Below are positions 25,545 to 34,393 of a stretch of DNA of 64,000 nt, piece by piece; the stretch's first letter is position 1; each line of letters opens with the position of its first letter. A model generated the notes under the pieces. It ran no database searches and was not told the origin of the DNA. It was given only the letters and a program-made list of their open reading frames with translations. The position numbers and the translations under genes were made by a program. The stretch is from the NCBI RefSeq assembly GCF_018736105.1, contig NZ_CP076135.1:4090001-4154000 (forward strand), read 5' to 3'. Origin of the DNA: Bradyrhizobium sediminis (GTDB lineage: Bacteria > Pseudomonadota > Alphaproteobacteria > Rhizobiales > Xanthobacteraceae).

Positions 25545-28500
25545 CTACCAGGCGTCGATACAGGGCCGCTTGCGGTGACTGCGCGGTTCGGGCTTCGGCA
25601 CGGAATTGAGGCCGGCCATGATCCAGCGGCGGGTCTCGGCGGGGTCGATGACTTCGTCGATCTCGAGGACGGATGCGATCGAGGTCGCCTTGCCGTTGGC
25701 GTAGAGTTCGCCAACCTTGGCCTGGTAATATTTCTCCCGCTCGACGGGATCGGCGATCGCTTCCATTTCCTTGCGGAAGCCGAGCTGGACGTAGCCTTCC
25801 AGGCCCATGCCGCCGAACTCGCCGGTCGGCCACGCCACCGTGAAGAAGGAGGCGTGGAAACCGCCGCCGATCATGGATTGCGCGCCCAGGCCATAGCCCT
25901 TGCGCAGCACGACGGCGAACAGCGGCACCGTAAGACTCGCTCCGGTCACGAACATGCGGGCGACGTGGCGCACGATTGCCGTCTTCTCGGCCTCGGGCCC
26001 CACCATGAAGCCCGGCGTATCGCATAGCGACACGATCGGGATGTCGAAGGCGTCGCAGAGCTGCATGAAACGCGCGGCCTTGTCCCCGGCCGGCGCATCG
26101 ATCGCTCCGCCGAGGTGTTTTGGGTTGTTGGCGATCAGTCCGAATGGCTTGCCTTCGATACGGATGAAGGCGGTGATCATGCCGACGCCGAAATCCCGGC
26201 GTATTTCAAGCACCGATCCTTCATCCGCGAGGAGATCGATGACCGTGCGGATGTCATAGACCCGCAGCCGGTTTTCGGGGATCGCTCGCCGCAGCAGGCG
26301 CTGATCCGGCGCCTTCCAGGAGGCAACTGAACCCTGAAAGTAAGACAGGTATTTCTGCGCGGCGCTGGTGGCCTCCTCCTCGTCCTCGACGAGAATGTCG
26401 ATGACGCCGTTCGGCGCCTGAAACGACACCGGCCCGACCTCGGCCGGATGGTAGACGCCGAGACCGCCACCTTCGATCATCGCCGGGCCGCCCATGCCGA
26501 TCGACGCATTCTTCGTCGCTATGATGACGTCGCAGCAGCCGAGCATGGCGGCGTTGCCGGCAAAACAATAGCCGGACACCACGCCCACGACCGGCACCAG
26601 GCCGGACAGCTTCGCAAACTGCACGAATGACGGCCCGTCGAGACCGGTCATGCCGAGCCGGTCGGTATCGCCGGGGCGGCCGCCGCCGCCTTCGCCATAG
26701 AATACCAGCGGCATCCGCCATTGCTCGACCAGGCCGAGCATGCGGTCGATCTTCTTGTGATTCATGTGGCCCTGGGTGCCGGCCAGCACGGTATAGTCGT
26801 AGGAGATCACCATGCAGCGGGCACCGTGCGCACCGAACTTGTCGGCGTTCACGGTGGCGACGCCCGCGATCAGGCCATCGGCCGGCGTGTTCCTGATGAG
26901 GTCATCGAGCTTCCGCCGGCGGCGCTGGGCGGCAATCGCCAGCGATCCGTATTCGACGAACGAGCCCTCATCGACCAGTTGCGCGATATTTTCCCGCGCG
27001 GTGCGCTGATTGGTCTTGCGCCGGCGCTCGACCGCGGCGGGACGGTTCTCGTCGAGTGTAATCGCGTGGCGGGCGATGAGATCGGCAAGATCGGGGCGGA
27101 TATGGTCGAGATCGATGGTGGCTTCCTCTTCCACCTCGCCGCCCTCGATCTCGGCCGGCTCGAGAAACAGAATCGTCTCGCCGTGCATCAGGGTTGCGCC
27201 GCTTGCCGCGCCAATCTTCGTAACCTTGCCGCCGTGCGGAGCTGCCACCAGGTGCTCCATCTTCATCGATTCGAGGATGGCGATCTGCTGCCCCGGACGC
27301 ACCAGATCCCCCTCCGAGACCTCGATGGCGACGATGGTGCCTTGCAGGGGCGCTGGCACCGGCACCGACCCGGCCGGATCGGCGGCAGTCTCACTGGCTT
27401 TGGAAGATGGAGCCGCTTCCCCGGCAGCGTTCCCGGCCGCGAAGAACAGCGGCCGTGCGATTTCCTTTGTGGCGCTGACCAGCGCGGCGACATGGATATC
27501 GATGAAGTCGGTGGCAATGCGGTTGGCGGCGAAATCCGGATGCGCCAGCACCGCCTGGATGAACGGAATGTTGGTGGCGACACCGCCGATGCGGAATTCG
27601 CGCAAGGCGCGCGCCGCCTTCTGCACCACATCGGGCCAGCTCGCGGCCGGCGAATGGACGATCACCTTGGCCAGCAAGGAGTCGAAGGCTGCACTGGTCT
27701 TGTACCCGGCATACCCAAACGTATCGACGCGCACGCCCGGGCCGGAAGGCGGATCGAACACCGCCAGCGTACCGCCGGTCGGCTTCGTCGCGCCCTTCTC
27801 GTCCATCACTTCCATGTTGATGCGAAGCTGCATGGCAAAGCCGCGTGGCGCCGGAACGGCCGATTGCCCCAAGCCGAGCGAGGCCAGGGTAGCGCCGGCG
27901 GCGACCGCCAGCTGCGACTTCACGAGATCGACACCCAGCACCTCTTCGGTCACGGTATGCTCGACCTGGAGCCGCGGATTGGCCTCGATGAAGGCGAACG
28001 CCGGATCGCCGACGGTTGTCTCGCCATCGACCAGGAATTCGAAGGTGCCGAGATTGTCGTAGTGCGCCGCGGCTGCAAGCGCCTTTGCCGCATCGATGAT
28101 GCGGGTGCGCAAGCCATCGCTCAGCGAGGGGCTCGGTGCGACCTCGATCAGCTTCTGGTTACGCCGCTGGACCGTGCATTCGCGTTCCCACAAATGGCTG
28201 ATCGTCCCGTAGTGATCGCCGATGATCTGCACCTCGATGTGGCGCGCCTTGCGGATCAGGCGTTCGACATAGACGTTGGCATTTCCGAAGGCGGCCTTCG
28301 CCTCGGATTGGCAGCGCGCATAGGCTTCCTCCAGCTTCGCTGCGTCCTCGACGAACCGCATGCCACGGCCGCCGCCACCGGCCACCGCCTTGATCATGAT
28401 CGCCCCACCGGCGCCGAGCGAGGCGAAGAATGCCCTGGCCTCGTCCAGCGTGGTCGGACCGGTGGCGCCTTCAATCACGGGCAGGCCGCAGCGCTTGGCA

Positions 28501-28865
28501 AGCCGCTTGGCTTCGATCTTGTCGCCGAACAGATCGAGCGCTTCGGGGGACGGCCCGACGAAAACGATCCCCTGCTCTGCGCAACGGCGCGCCAGCAGCG
28601 AATTCTCGCTGAGAAAACCATAGCCGGGGTGCAACGCGTCGCAATTCGCAGCCTTCGCCGTCGCGATCACCGCTTCGATATCGAGATAGGCGCGCGCGCC
28701 CCGCCCCGGAATTTCGTGGGCTTCGTCGGCGGCCCGGACGTGCAGCGACAGCGCGTCGTCCGATGGGTAGATGGCGACGGTGGCAAGGCCGGTTTCGCCT
28801 GCGGCACGGGCGATACGGATGGCGATTTCGCCGCGGTTGGCGATCAGTAGTCTATGGAAGGGCAT
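25545..28865 (-). CDS. Single-chain biotin-dependent acyl-CoA carboxylase (BC-BCCP-CT fusion)
   Basis: 1106 residues carrying all three activities. Biotin carboxylase occupies about 1-450 (LIANRGEIAIRIARAAGE, glycine loop AGGGGRGMRF near 165, EANPRLQVEHTVTEE). The biotinyl domain is about 505-575 with the biotin lysine at 535 in ESMKMEH. The carboxyltransferase is about 590-1095, with both halves present (GRPGDTDRLGMTG, then AGDKAARFMQLCDAFDIP). The layout is that of long-chain acyl-CoA carboxylases (LCC), which form homohexamers. It would carboxylate an acyl-CoA to a 2-carboxyacyl-CoA with ATP and bicarbonate. It is the last gene of the transporter operon, 19 nt after dppC, so its substrate may be the CoA ester of the imported compound. 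Acyl specificity cannot be read. Confidence 0.9.
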   Translation of the reverse strand: MPFHRLLIANRGEIAIRIARAAGETGLATVAIYPSDDALSLHVRAADEAHEIPGRGARAYLDIEAVIATAKAANCDALHPGYGFLSENSLLARRCAEQGIVFVGPSPEALDLFGDKIEAKRLAKRCGLPVIEGATGPTTLDEARAFFASLGAGGAIMIKAVAGGGGRGMRFVEDAAKLEEAYARCQSEAKAAFGNANVYVERLIRKARHIEVQIIGDHYGTISHLWERECTVQRRNQKLIEVAPSPSLSDGLRTRIIDAAKALAAAAHYDNLGTFEFLVDGETTVGDPAFAFIEANPRLQVEHTVTEEVLGVDLVKSQLAVAAGATLASLGLGQSAVPAPRGFAMQLRINMEVMDEKGATKPTGGTLAVFDPPSGPGVRVDTFGYAGYKTSAAFDSLLAKVIVHSPAASWPDVVQKAARALREFRIGGVATNIPFIQAVLAHPDFAANRIATDFIDIHVAALVSATKEIARPLFFAAGNAAGEAAPSSKASETAADPAGSVPVPAPLQGTIVAIEVSEGDLVRPGQQIAILESMKMEHLVAAPHGGKVTKIGAASGATLMHGETILFLEPAEIEGGEVEEEATIDLDHIRPDLADLIARHAITLDENRPAAVERRRKTNQRTARENIAQLVDEGSFVEYGSLAIAAQRRRRKLDDLIRNTPADGLIAGVATVNADKFGAHGARCMVISYDYTVLAGTQGHMNHKKIDRMLGLVEQWRMPLVFYGEGGGGRPGDTDRLGMTGLDGPSFVQFAKLSGLVPVVGVVSGYCFAGNAAMLGCCDVIIATKNASIGMGGPAMIEGGGLGVYHPAEVGPVSFQAPNGVIDILVEDEEEATSAAQKYLSYFQGSVASWKAPDQRLLRRAIPENRLRVYDIRTVIDLLADEGSVLEIRRDFGVGMITAFIRIEGKPFGLIANNPKHLGGAIDAPAGDKAARFMQLCDAFDIPIVSLCDTPGFMVGPEAEKTAIVRHVARMFVTGASLTVPLFAVVLRKGYGLGAQSMIGGGFHASFFTVAWPTGEFGGMGLEGYVQLGFRKEMEAIADPVEREKYYQAKVGELYANGKATSIASVLEIDEVIDPAETRRWIMAGLNSVPKPEPRSHRKRPCIDAW

Positions 28866-28884
28866 GGATGTTTCCGGTTGAAGC

Positions 28885-29769
28885 TCAGCGATCCTTCATG
28901 GTGGGATCGAGTACGATGCGCAAGGACTCCCCCAGCGCGTTGAATGCCAGCGAAATGACGAGAATGGCCAGTCCGGGCGCATACATCTGCTCCGGGGCGA
29001 TCTCCATGTATTGATAGGCGCGGGCCAGCATGGCGCCCCAGCTCGGGTTCGGTGGCTGGATGCCGAGACCGAGAAAGCTGAGGCTGGCTTCCGCAAGCAG
29101 GGCCGCGGCCAACAGCAGGGTCACCTGGACGATGACCGGCTGCAGCGAATTCGGCAACACGTGCTTCCACAGGATATGCCAGGCCGGCGCGCCGAAGCAG
29201 CGCGACGCGTCGACATAGAGTTCCTGGCGCACGATCAGCGTGCGCGCCCGTACGATCCGCGCCAGCGCCGGAAACATCACGATGCCGACGGCGATCATGC
29301 CGTTGGTGAGTCCGATGCCGAGCGCGCCGGTCACCGCGATCGCCAGCACGATGGCGGGAAACGACAGAAAGGTGTCGATCACTCGGCTGATGATATCATC
29401 GGTCCAGCCGCCGAAGAAACCGGCGGCCAATCCAACCGGCAACCCGATGGCGACGGCGACGCTGACGGCGAGCAGGCTCGCATACACGGTGGCCGGCGCG
29501 CCGTAGATCAGCCGGCTGAAGATGTCGCGGCCGAGATCGTCGGTGCCGAGCAGATGGCCTGGACCGGGCGCCGCCAGCATATTGTTGATGTCCTGCGCGG
29601 TCGGCGAATAGGGCGCGATCCACGGCGCGCCGATCGCGACGACGACGAGTCCGAGCAGGACGACGATCGCCAGCGCCGCGCGCAGATCCGAGGCCAGCCA
29701 CCTGACGAAGCGGCGCAGGCGCGTCATTGCCGCCGGACGAGGCCGGCTGTGGAGCACGAGGTCGCTCAT
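28885..29769 (-). CDS. ABC transporter permease, DppC/OppC family
   Basis: 294 residues with the N-terminal cytoplasmic tail, OppC-type first span (LRAALAIVVLLGLVVVAIGA) and the periplasmic HLLGTDDLGRDIFSRLIYGA signature. Five more hydrophobic segments follow. The EAA loop appears as ARTLIVRQELYVDASRCFGA, the coupling helix that contacts the ATPase. The ATG overlaps the stop of the DppB gene (ATGA). With DppB it forms the membrane channel of a peptide/nickel/opine-type importer. The solute is probably not a peptide, given the CoA-transferase and carboxylase in the same operon. Confidence 0.93.
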   Translation of the reverse strand: MSDLVLHSRPRPAAMTRLRRFVRWLASDLRAALAIVVLLGLVVVAIGAPWIAPYSPTAQDINNMLAAPGPGHLLGTDDLGRDIFSRLIYGAPATVYASLLAVSVAVAIGLPVGLAAGFFGGWTDDIISRVIDTFLSFPAIVLAIAVTGALGIGLTNGMIAVGIVMFPALARIVRARTLIVRQELYVDASRCFGAPAWHILWKHVLPNSLQPVIVQVTLLLAAALLAEASLSFLGLGIQPPNPSWGAMLARAYQYMEIAPEQMYAPGLAILVISLAFNALGESLRIVLDPTMKDR

Positions 29770-30722
29770 TGCTCGATCCTCGGGTCGACCGCCGCGCACA
29801 GCAGATCGGCGATCAGGTTGACCAGGATGACGACGATCACCATGGTGAACACCACACCCTGCACGATCGGGAAATCGCGCTGAATGGCGCCGCGAACGAT
29901 CAGACTTCCCAGGCCGGGAATGGCGAACACCGCTTCGATGACCACGGTCGCCGCCAGCATGCGATTGACCATTAGGCTGATGATGGTGAACAGATTGACG
30001 CTGACGTTCTTGAGGCCGTGCTGCCAGAGAATTCTGGCCATCGAGAGCCCCTTGGCGTGCAGCGTCCGTACATATTGCGACGACAGCACCTCCAGCAGCG
30101 AGCCGCGCAGCTGCCGCGCCACCTCGGCCATGCCGTAAGCTGCGATGGCAATTCCAGGCAGCAGCGCATGCCGGATCGCCTCCCACGGCGACACCGCGAA
30201 GGATTTCGCTCCCGTGGCCGGCAGCCAGTTCAGCCTCAGCGAGATCTCGGCGACCAGGATCATGGCGAGCCAGAATCCAGGGATCGCCACGCCGAGCGAG
30301 GCGACCATACTGACCAGCTTGTCGACCCAGCCGTTGGGCTTGATCGCCGCCACGATACCCATCGGGATCCCGGTCAGGAGCGCCAGCACCAGCGCGATAG
30401 CTACGATCAAAAGGGTATTGGGAAAGGCCCGGGAGATCGAAACCGCGACCTTCTCTCCCGTCAGCAGCGATTGCGAGAGGTCGCCCTGGACGGCGTTTCC
30501 GAGCCACGAGCCGTACTGCACCATGAACGGCCGGTCGAGACCGTATATTTTCCTGATCTCGGCGATGCGGACGTCGGAAGCGTTGTCGCCCGCCAGCGTC
30601 ACCGCGATGTCGCCGGGCACCAGCTTGAGCAGCGAAAACACCATGAAAGTCGCGAGCAGGATCACCGGCAGCGCCTGCAACAGGCGGCTGCCGATCACCT
30701 TTGCCGGACTTCGTCGCGCCAT
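29766..30722 (-). CDS. ABC transporter permease, DppB/OppB family
   Basis: 318 residues. LLQALPVILLATFMVFSLLK is the first span, and the conserved QYGSWLGNAVQGDLSQSLLT lies in the periplasmic loop. The EAA-type loop is around LSSQYVRTLHAKGLSMARIL, and GSLIVRGAIQRDFPIVQGVV is the usual C-terminal family signature. Start ATG follows the stop of the binding protein by 3 nt, and the stop overlaps DppC. Standard partner of DppC in the inner membrane. Confidence 0.93.
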   Translation of the reverse strand: MARRSPAKVIGSRLLQALPVILLATFMVFSLLKLVPGDIAVTLAGDNASDVRIAEIRKIYGLDRPFMVQYGSWLGNAVQGDLSQSLLTGEKVAVSISRAFPNTLLIVAIALVLALLTGIPMGIVAAIKPNGWVDKLVSMVASLGVAIPGFWLAMILVAEISLRLNWLPATGAKSFAVSPWEAIRHALLPGIAIAAYGMAEVARQLRGSLLEVLSSQYVRTLHAKGLSMARILWQHGLKNVSVNLFTIISLMVNRMLAATVVIEAVFAIPGLGSLIVRGAIQRDFPIVQGVVFTMVIVVILVNLIADLLCAAVDPRIEQ

Positions 30723-30725
30723 CCC

Positions 30726-32285
30726 CTAGCTCTCCAGCCAGACGTCGTCGTATTTCGGCTTGCCGAGCAGGTTCGGCCTGTAGCCTTGCACCTTCTTGTT
30801 CATCGCGACCAGTTCGAACTGGAAGGCGAGCGGCGCGACGAAGGCGTTCTCCATCACGAGCCGCTGCACGGTCGCGAATGCCTTGCTGCGGATCTGGATA
30901 TCTTCGGAGGCGCGCGACTCCTTGATCGCGGCTTCCAGTTCCGCCGGCACCGCCCCCCTGCCGCCGTTGTAATAGGCGTCCTTGGTGAACATCAGCGAGT
31001 AGGTCAGGCTCGGATCCGGCCGTCCGGTCCAGGCGGCGAGCAGCCCGGAGCCCCGCTTCTCGGCGCCGAAAAACGCCGCCGAGGCCTCGGCAATCGGCGC
31101 GTTGAGGAAGCGCACGCCGATGCCCACCTTGCGGAACTGCTCGATCAGGATTTCCTGGCGCTGAACCGAATCCTGATCCGGATAGCCGACGAGTTCGATC
31201 GTCGTTCCCTCCTTGAAGCCGGCTTCGGCGAGCAGCTTGCGCGCCCGGCCGGGATCGTAAGGCGTGAGCGCGGCGACCGATTTGTCGTAGGCCCAATGCG
31301 ATTTCGGCAGGTTCATGTAGGCCGGCTCGGCAAGGCCCGCGAGCGCCGCCTTGACGAAGGATTCGCGATCGATCGCCAAGTTGAACGCCTTGCGCACCCT
31401 GATGTCGTCGAACGGCGGCTTTGCCCAGTTCAGGAAGATCTGGAAGACGTAGAGCGTCGGGCCGTTGAAGACCTTGAGGTTGTTCGAGCGTTCCACGACC
31501 ACCTTCTGCCGTGGCGGCAGCTGATAGATCAGATCGTTCTGCCCGGCGGTGACCGAGCGCACGCCAGTGGTCAGCTCGGGAATGATCGCGAATTCGATGC
31601 CATCGGGATAGGGCCGGTTCGCCTTCCAGTATTTCTCATTGCGCTTGACGACGATCCGCTCGCCGTCCGCCCAGCTGACGAATGTATAGGCGCCGGCGCC
31701 GACCGGGGTGCGCGCGACGTTGCCGGCCGCGCTGGCCTTGAGCGCCGTCGGCGACACCATCATGCCCGCGCGATCGCTGAGGATGCCCGGCAACGCGGCG
31801 TCGGGCGCATTCAGTTTCAAGGTCACCTGCATCGGACCGGTGACGGCCACCGACGCCATGGTCGCAAGATCCGCCTTGATGTTGGATTTGGGATCGCTCT
31901 TGTTGCGCTCGAGGTTGAACTTGACGGCCTCCGCATCGAGCGGCGTGCCGTCGTGAAAGGTCACGCCTGGGCGGATATTGAGCACGAAGATGGTCGGATC
32001 GGTGAAGCTCCAGCTCTCGGCGAGACCCGGCCTCGGCTTCAGGGTCTCGAAGTCCCACTCGGTCAGTGTGTCGTACATGGTGAACAGGAATGCGTGATCC
32101 GAGCCGGCGCCGCCGGTGGCCGGATCGAGACTCGAGGGGTTGGTCGGCGCCGAAATGCGCAGGACGCCGCCGCGTTTCGGTGCGCCCTGTGCGTGGGCAT
32201 TGCCGCCGAGCGCGACGCCGGCCACGGCGCCCGATAGCAACGCCATCGCCTCGCGCCGTGTCGTCCACATCTTTACTCTGGTCAT
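30726..32285 (-). CDS. Extracellular solute-binding protein, family 5 (DppA/OppA type)
   Basis: 519 residues of the SBP_bac_5 family. The N-terminus has a twin-arginine-like signal: TRREAMALLSGAVAGVALGG followed by NAHAQG, with RR near residue 10, suggesting Tat export. The mature part starts with RGGVLRISAPTNPSSLDPAT, typical for the family; NIRPGVTFHDGTPLDAEAV and LNLAIDRESFV-like FNLAIDRESFV are the conserved ligand-lobe segments. ATG at 32285 is preferred because GGAGG is 8 nt upstream. It gives the ABC system its specificity, but the ligand is unknown. It may bind an aromatic or alicyclic acid rather than a peptide. Confidence 0.92.
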   Translation of the reverse strand: MTRVKMWTTRREAMALLSGAVAGVALGGNAHAQGAPKRGGVLRISAPTNPSSLDPATGGAGSDHAFLFTMYDTLTEWDFETLKPRPGLAESWSFTDPTIFVLNIRPGVTFHDGTPLDAEAVKFNLERNKSDPKSNIKADLATMASVAVTGPMQVTLKLNAPDAALPGILSDRAGMMVSPTALKASAAGNVARTPVGAGAYTFVSWADGERIVVKRNEKYWKANRPYPDGIEFAIIPELTTGVRSVTAGQNDLIYQLPPRQKVVVERSNNLKVFNGPTLYVFQIFLNWAKPPFDDIRVRKAFNLAIDRESFVKAALAGLAEPAYMNLPKSHWAYDKSVAALTPYDPGRARKLLAEAGFKEGTTIELVGYPDQDSVQRQEILIEQFRKVGIGVRFLNAPIAEASAAFFGAEKRGSGLLAAWTGRPDPSLTYSLMFTKDAYYNGGRGAVPAELEAAIKESRASEDIQIRSKAFATVQRLVMENAFVAPLAFQFELVAMNKKVQGYRPNLLGKPKYDDVWLES

Positions 32286-32315
32286 GGCATTGTCCTCCAT
32301 CGAAGGTGATGATCG

Positions 32316-33320
32316 TCAGCTCGGCGAAAAATTCGGGCGATCGGCGAAATGGCAGGCGACCCAGTGATCCGGCTCCAGTTCGCGCCAGGCCGGCGTCTGC
32401 CCGGCGCAGATCGCTTGCGCATACTGGCAGCGGGTGCGGAAACGGCATCCCGAAGGCGGATCGATCGGGCTCGGGATCTCGCCCTGCAGGATAATGCGAC
32501 GGTCGCTGCGCATCGACGAGGGCAGCGGCAGCGGTTCCGCCGACAACAGCGCATGGGTATAGGGATGCAGCGGCCGCCCCGAAACGCTCTCGGCCGGGCC
32601 GAGCTCGACGAAGCGGCCGAGATACATCACCGCGATGCGGTTGCTGATGTGCGAAACCACCGACAGGTCATGGGTGATGAACACATAGGTCAGGCCGAGA
32701 TCGCGCTGCAGCTCGGCGAACAAATTGAGCACGTCGCCGCGGATCGACATGTCGAGCGCCGCCACGACCTCGTCGCAGACGATCAGCTTCGGCCGCAGCG
32801 TGAGTGCGCGCGCAATGATGACGCGCTGTTTTTGTCCGCCGGAAAGCTGGTGCGGATACCGCTCGCCAATCTCCTCGGGCAAGCCGACCCGATCCATCGC
32901 CTCCCGTGCACGCGCGAGGCGCTCGGCCCTGATCCCTGCACGCGCCAGTTCGAGCGGTTCCAGCACCGACGAGATGATGGTCATGCGCGGGTTCAGCGCG
33001 GCATTCGGATCCTGAAAGATGATCTGGTAGTCACGGCGATGGCTCTGGAACGCCTTCCGCGGCAACGCCTGCGGATCAGCGCCGTTGTGCAGAATGGCGC
33101 CCGCCGTCGGCTTCAGGAGAAACACCAGCGCCCGGCCGATGGTGGTCTTGCCCGATCCGGACTCGCCGATGATTCCGAACGTCTCGCCACGGCGGACGTC
33201 GAAGCTGACGCCATCGACCGCCTTTACCGTCGCGCGGCGGTCCATGGTCTGAAAGCCCACCTCGAGGTCTCGCACCGAGACGATCGGATCCGCTTTGGTT
33301 TCGGCGCCCGGGGACATCAT
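32316..33320 (-). CDS. ABC transporter ATP-binding protein, DppF/OppF family
   Basis: 334 residues. Walker A GESGSGKTT, Q-loop segment YQIIFQDPNAALNPRMTI, signature LSGGQKQRV, Walker B LIVCDEVVAALD and the H-loop histidine in FITHDLSVV are all present. Note that Walker B has DEVV where most paralogues have DEPT. The C-terminal oligopeptide-ABC motif PSGCRFRTRCQYAQAIC, a cysteine cluster known in this family to hold an Fe-S or similar site, is intact. ATGA overlap with DppD. It powers the importer from the cytoplasmic side. Confidence 0.93.
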   Translation of the reverse strand: MMSPGAETKADPIVSVRDLEVGFQTMDRRATVKAVDGVSFDVRRGETFGIIGESGSGKTTIGRALVFLLKPTAGAILHNGADPQALPRKAFQSHRRDYQIIFQDPNAALNPRMTIISSVLEPLELARAGIRAERLARAREAMDRVGLPEEIGERYPHQLSGGQKQRVIIARALTLRPKLIVCDEVVAALDMSIRGDVLNLFAELQRDLGLTYVFITHDLSVVSHISNRIAVMYLGRFVELGPAESVSGRPLHPYTHALLSAEPLPLPSSMRSDRRIILQGEIPSPIDPPSGCRFRTRCQYAQAICAGQTPAWRELEPDHWVACHFADRPNFSPS

Positions 33321-34393
33321 TGCCGCGCCACCCTTGCCGCAATCGGCGCGGAGGCCGCGTGTTGCAACGCGCCGGGCAGTTCGAGCTCCCGGAAGCGCCA
33401 GCAACGGACCTTGCGGCCGTCGCCGGCGTCGAGCAGTTCCTGCTCGGCCTCGCAGCCCGCGGTGGCGTGCGGGCAGCGCGCCTTGAATCGGCACCCCTCG
33501 GGCATGTCGGCAATCGAGGGAACGCGCCCCGGAATCGACGGCAGCTTTCCGAGGCGCGGACTGAGGTGCGGCAGCGAGCGCAACAGGCCGGAGGTATAGG
33601 GGTGAAGCGGCCGAACCAGCGCAGCGTCGACCGCCGCGTCCTCGATCACCTCGCCCGCATACATGGTGATCATGCGGGTACAGGTTTCGGCGACCACGCC
33701 GAGATCGTGGGTAATGAGCATCAATGCGGTATTCGAGGTTTCGCTCAGGCTTCGCAGCAGTTCCAGGATCTGCGCCTGCACCGTGACGTCGAGCGCGGTG
33801 GTCGGCTCGTCGGCGATCAGCAATTGCGGTCCGCAGATCAGCGCAGCCGCGATCATGACGCGCTGGCGCATACCGCCGGAGAGCTGGTGCGGATATTCGT
33901 CGATGCGCCGTTCAGGCGACGCGATGCCGACCCGGCGAAGCATATCGATGGTCTGCGCCCGCGCCTGCTCCTTGCCGACATCGGTGTGAACACGCAGGGT
34001 CTCGGCGATCTGGTGCCCGACGGTGAACACCGGATCGAGCGCGCTCATCGGCTCCTGAAAGATCATCCCGATCCGGCGCCCCCGAATCGAGCGCATCGTC
34101 CTTGCGCTGCAAGAGGCCAGATCGACGTCATCAAACAGGATCGAGCCGTCCAGGCCGGAGAGATTGTTGGGCAGCAGCCGCAGGATCGAAAGGCCGGTGA
34201 TGGTCTTGCCGCAACCGCTTTCGCCGACGATGCCGACGCGCTCGCCCGGCGCCATGTCGAAGTCGATCTTGCGCGTCGCCTGCCACACGCCCTGCGCGGT
34301 CTTGAAGCGAATGCCGAGCCCGCGCACCGACATCAGCGGGCCGCCCGTGGCAGCCGCTGCCGATATACGTTCTGCCGCGCGGCCCGTTTCCAT
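33317..34393 (-). CDS. ABC transporter ATP-binding protein, DppD/OppD family
   Basis: 358 residues. Walker [10 protein letters not shown]-loop [18 protein letters not shown], signature LSGGMRQRV, Walker [13 protein letters not shown] and switch histidine in [11 protein letters not shown] are intact. The C-terminal cysteine motif is [17 protein letters not shown]. The ATG at 34393 overlaps the TGA of the CoA-transferase gene (ATGA). An N-terminal 20-residue stretch before the ABC domain is not conserved, and a start at [10 protein letters not shown] is a possible alternative. It is the partner ATPase of DppF. Confidence 0.92.
   Translation of the reverse strand: METGRAAERISAAAATGGPLMSVRGLGIRFKTAQGVWQATRKIDFDMAPGERVGIVGESGCGKTITGLSILRLLPNNLSGLDGSILFDDVDLASCSARTMRSIRGRRIGMIFQEPMSALDPVFTVGHQIAETLRVHTDVGKEQARAQTIDMLRRVGIASPERRIDEYPHQLSGGMRQRVMIAAALICGPQLLIADEPTTALDVTVQAQILELLRSLSETSNTALMLITHDLGVVAETCTRMITMYAGEVIEDAAVDAALVRPLHPYTSGLLRSLPHLSPRLGKLPSIPGRVPSIADMPEGCRFKARCPHATAGCEAEQELLDAGDGRKVRCWRFRELELPGALQHAASAPIAARVARQ

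Noticed and set aside
26721..28850. 709-codon plus-strand frame over the carboxylase gene
   Set aside because: Antisense shadow of a gene with all three carboxylase domains intact.
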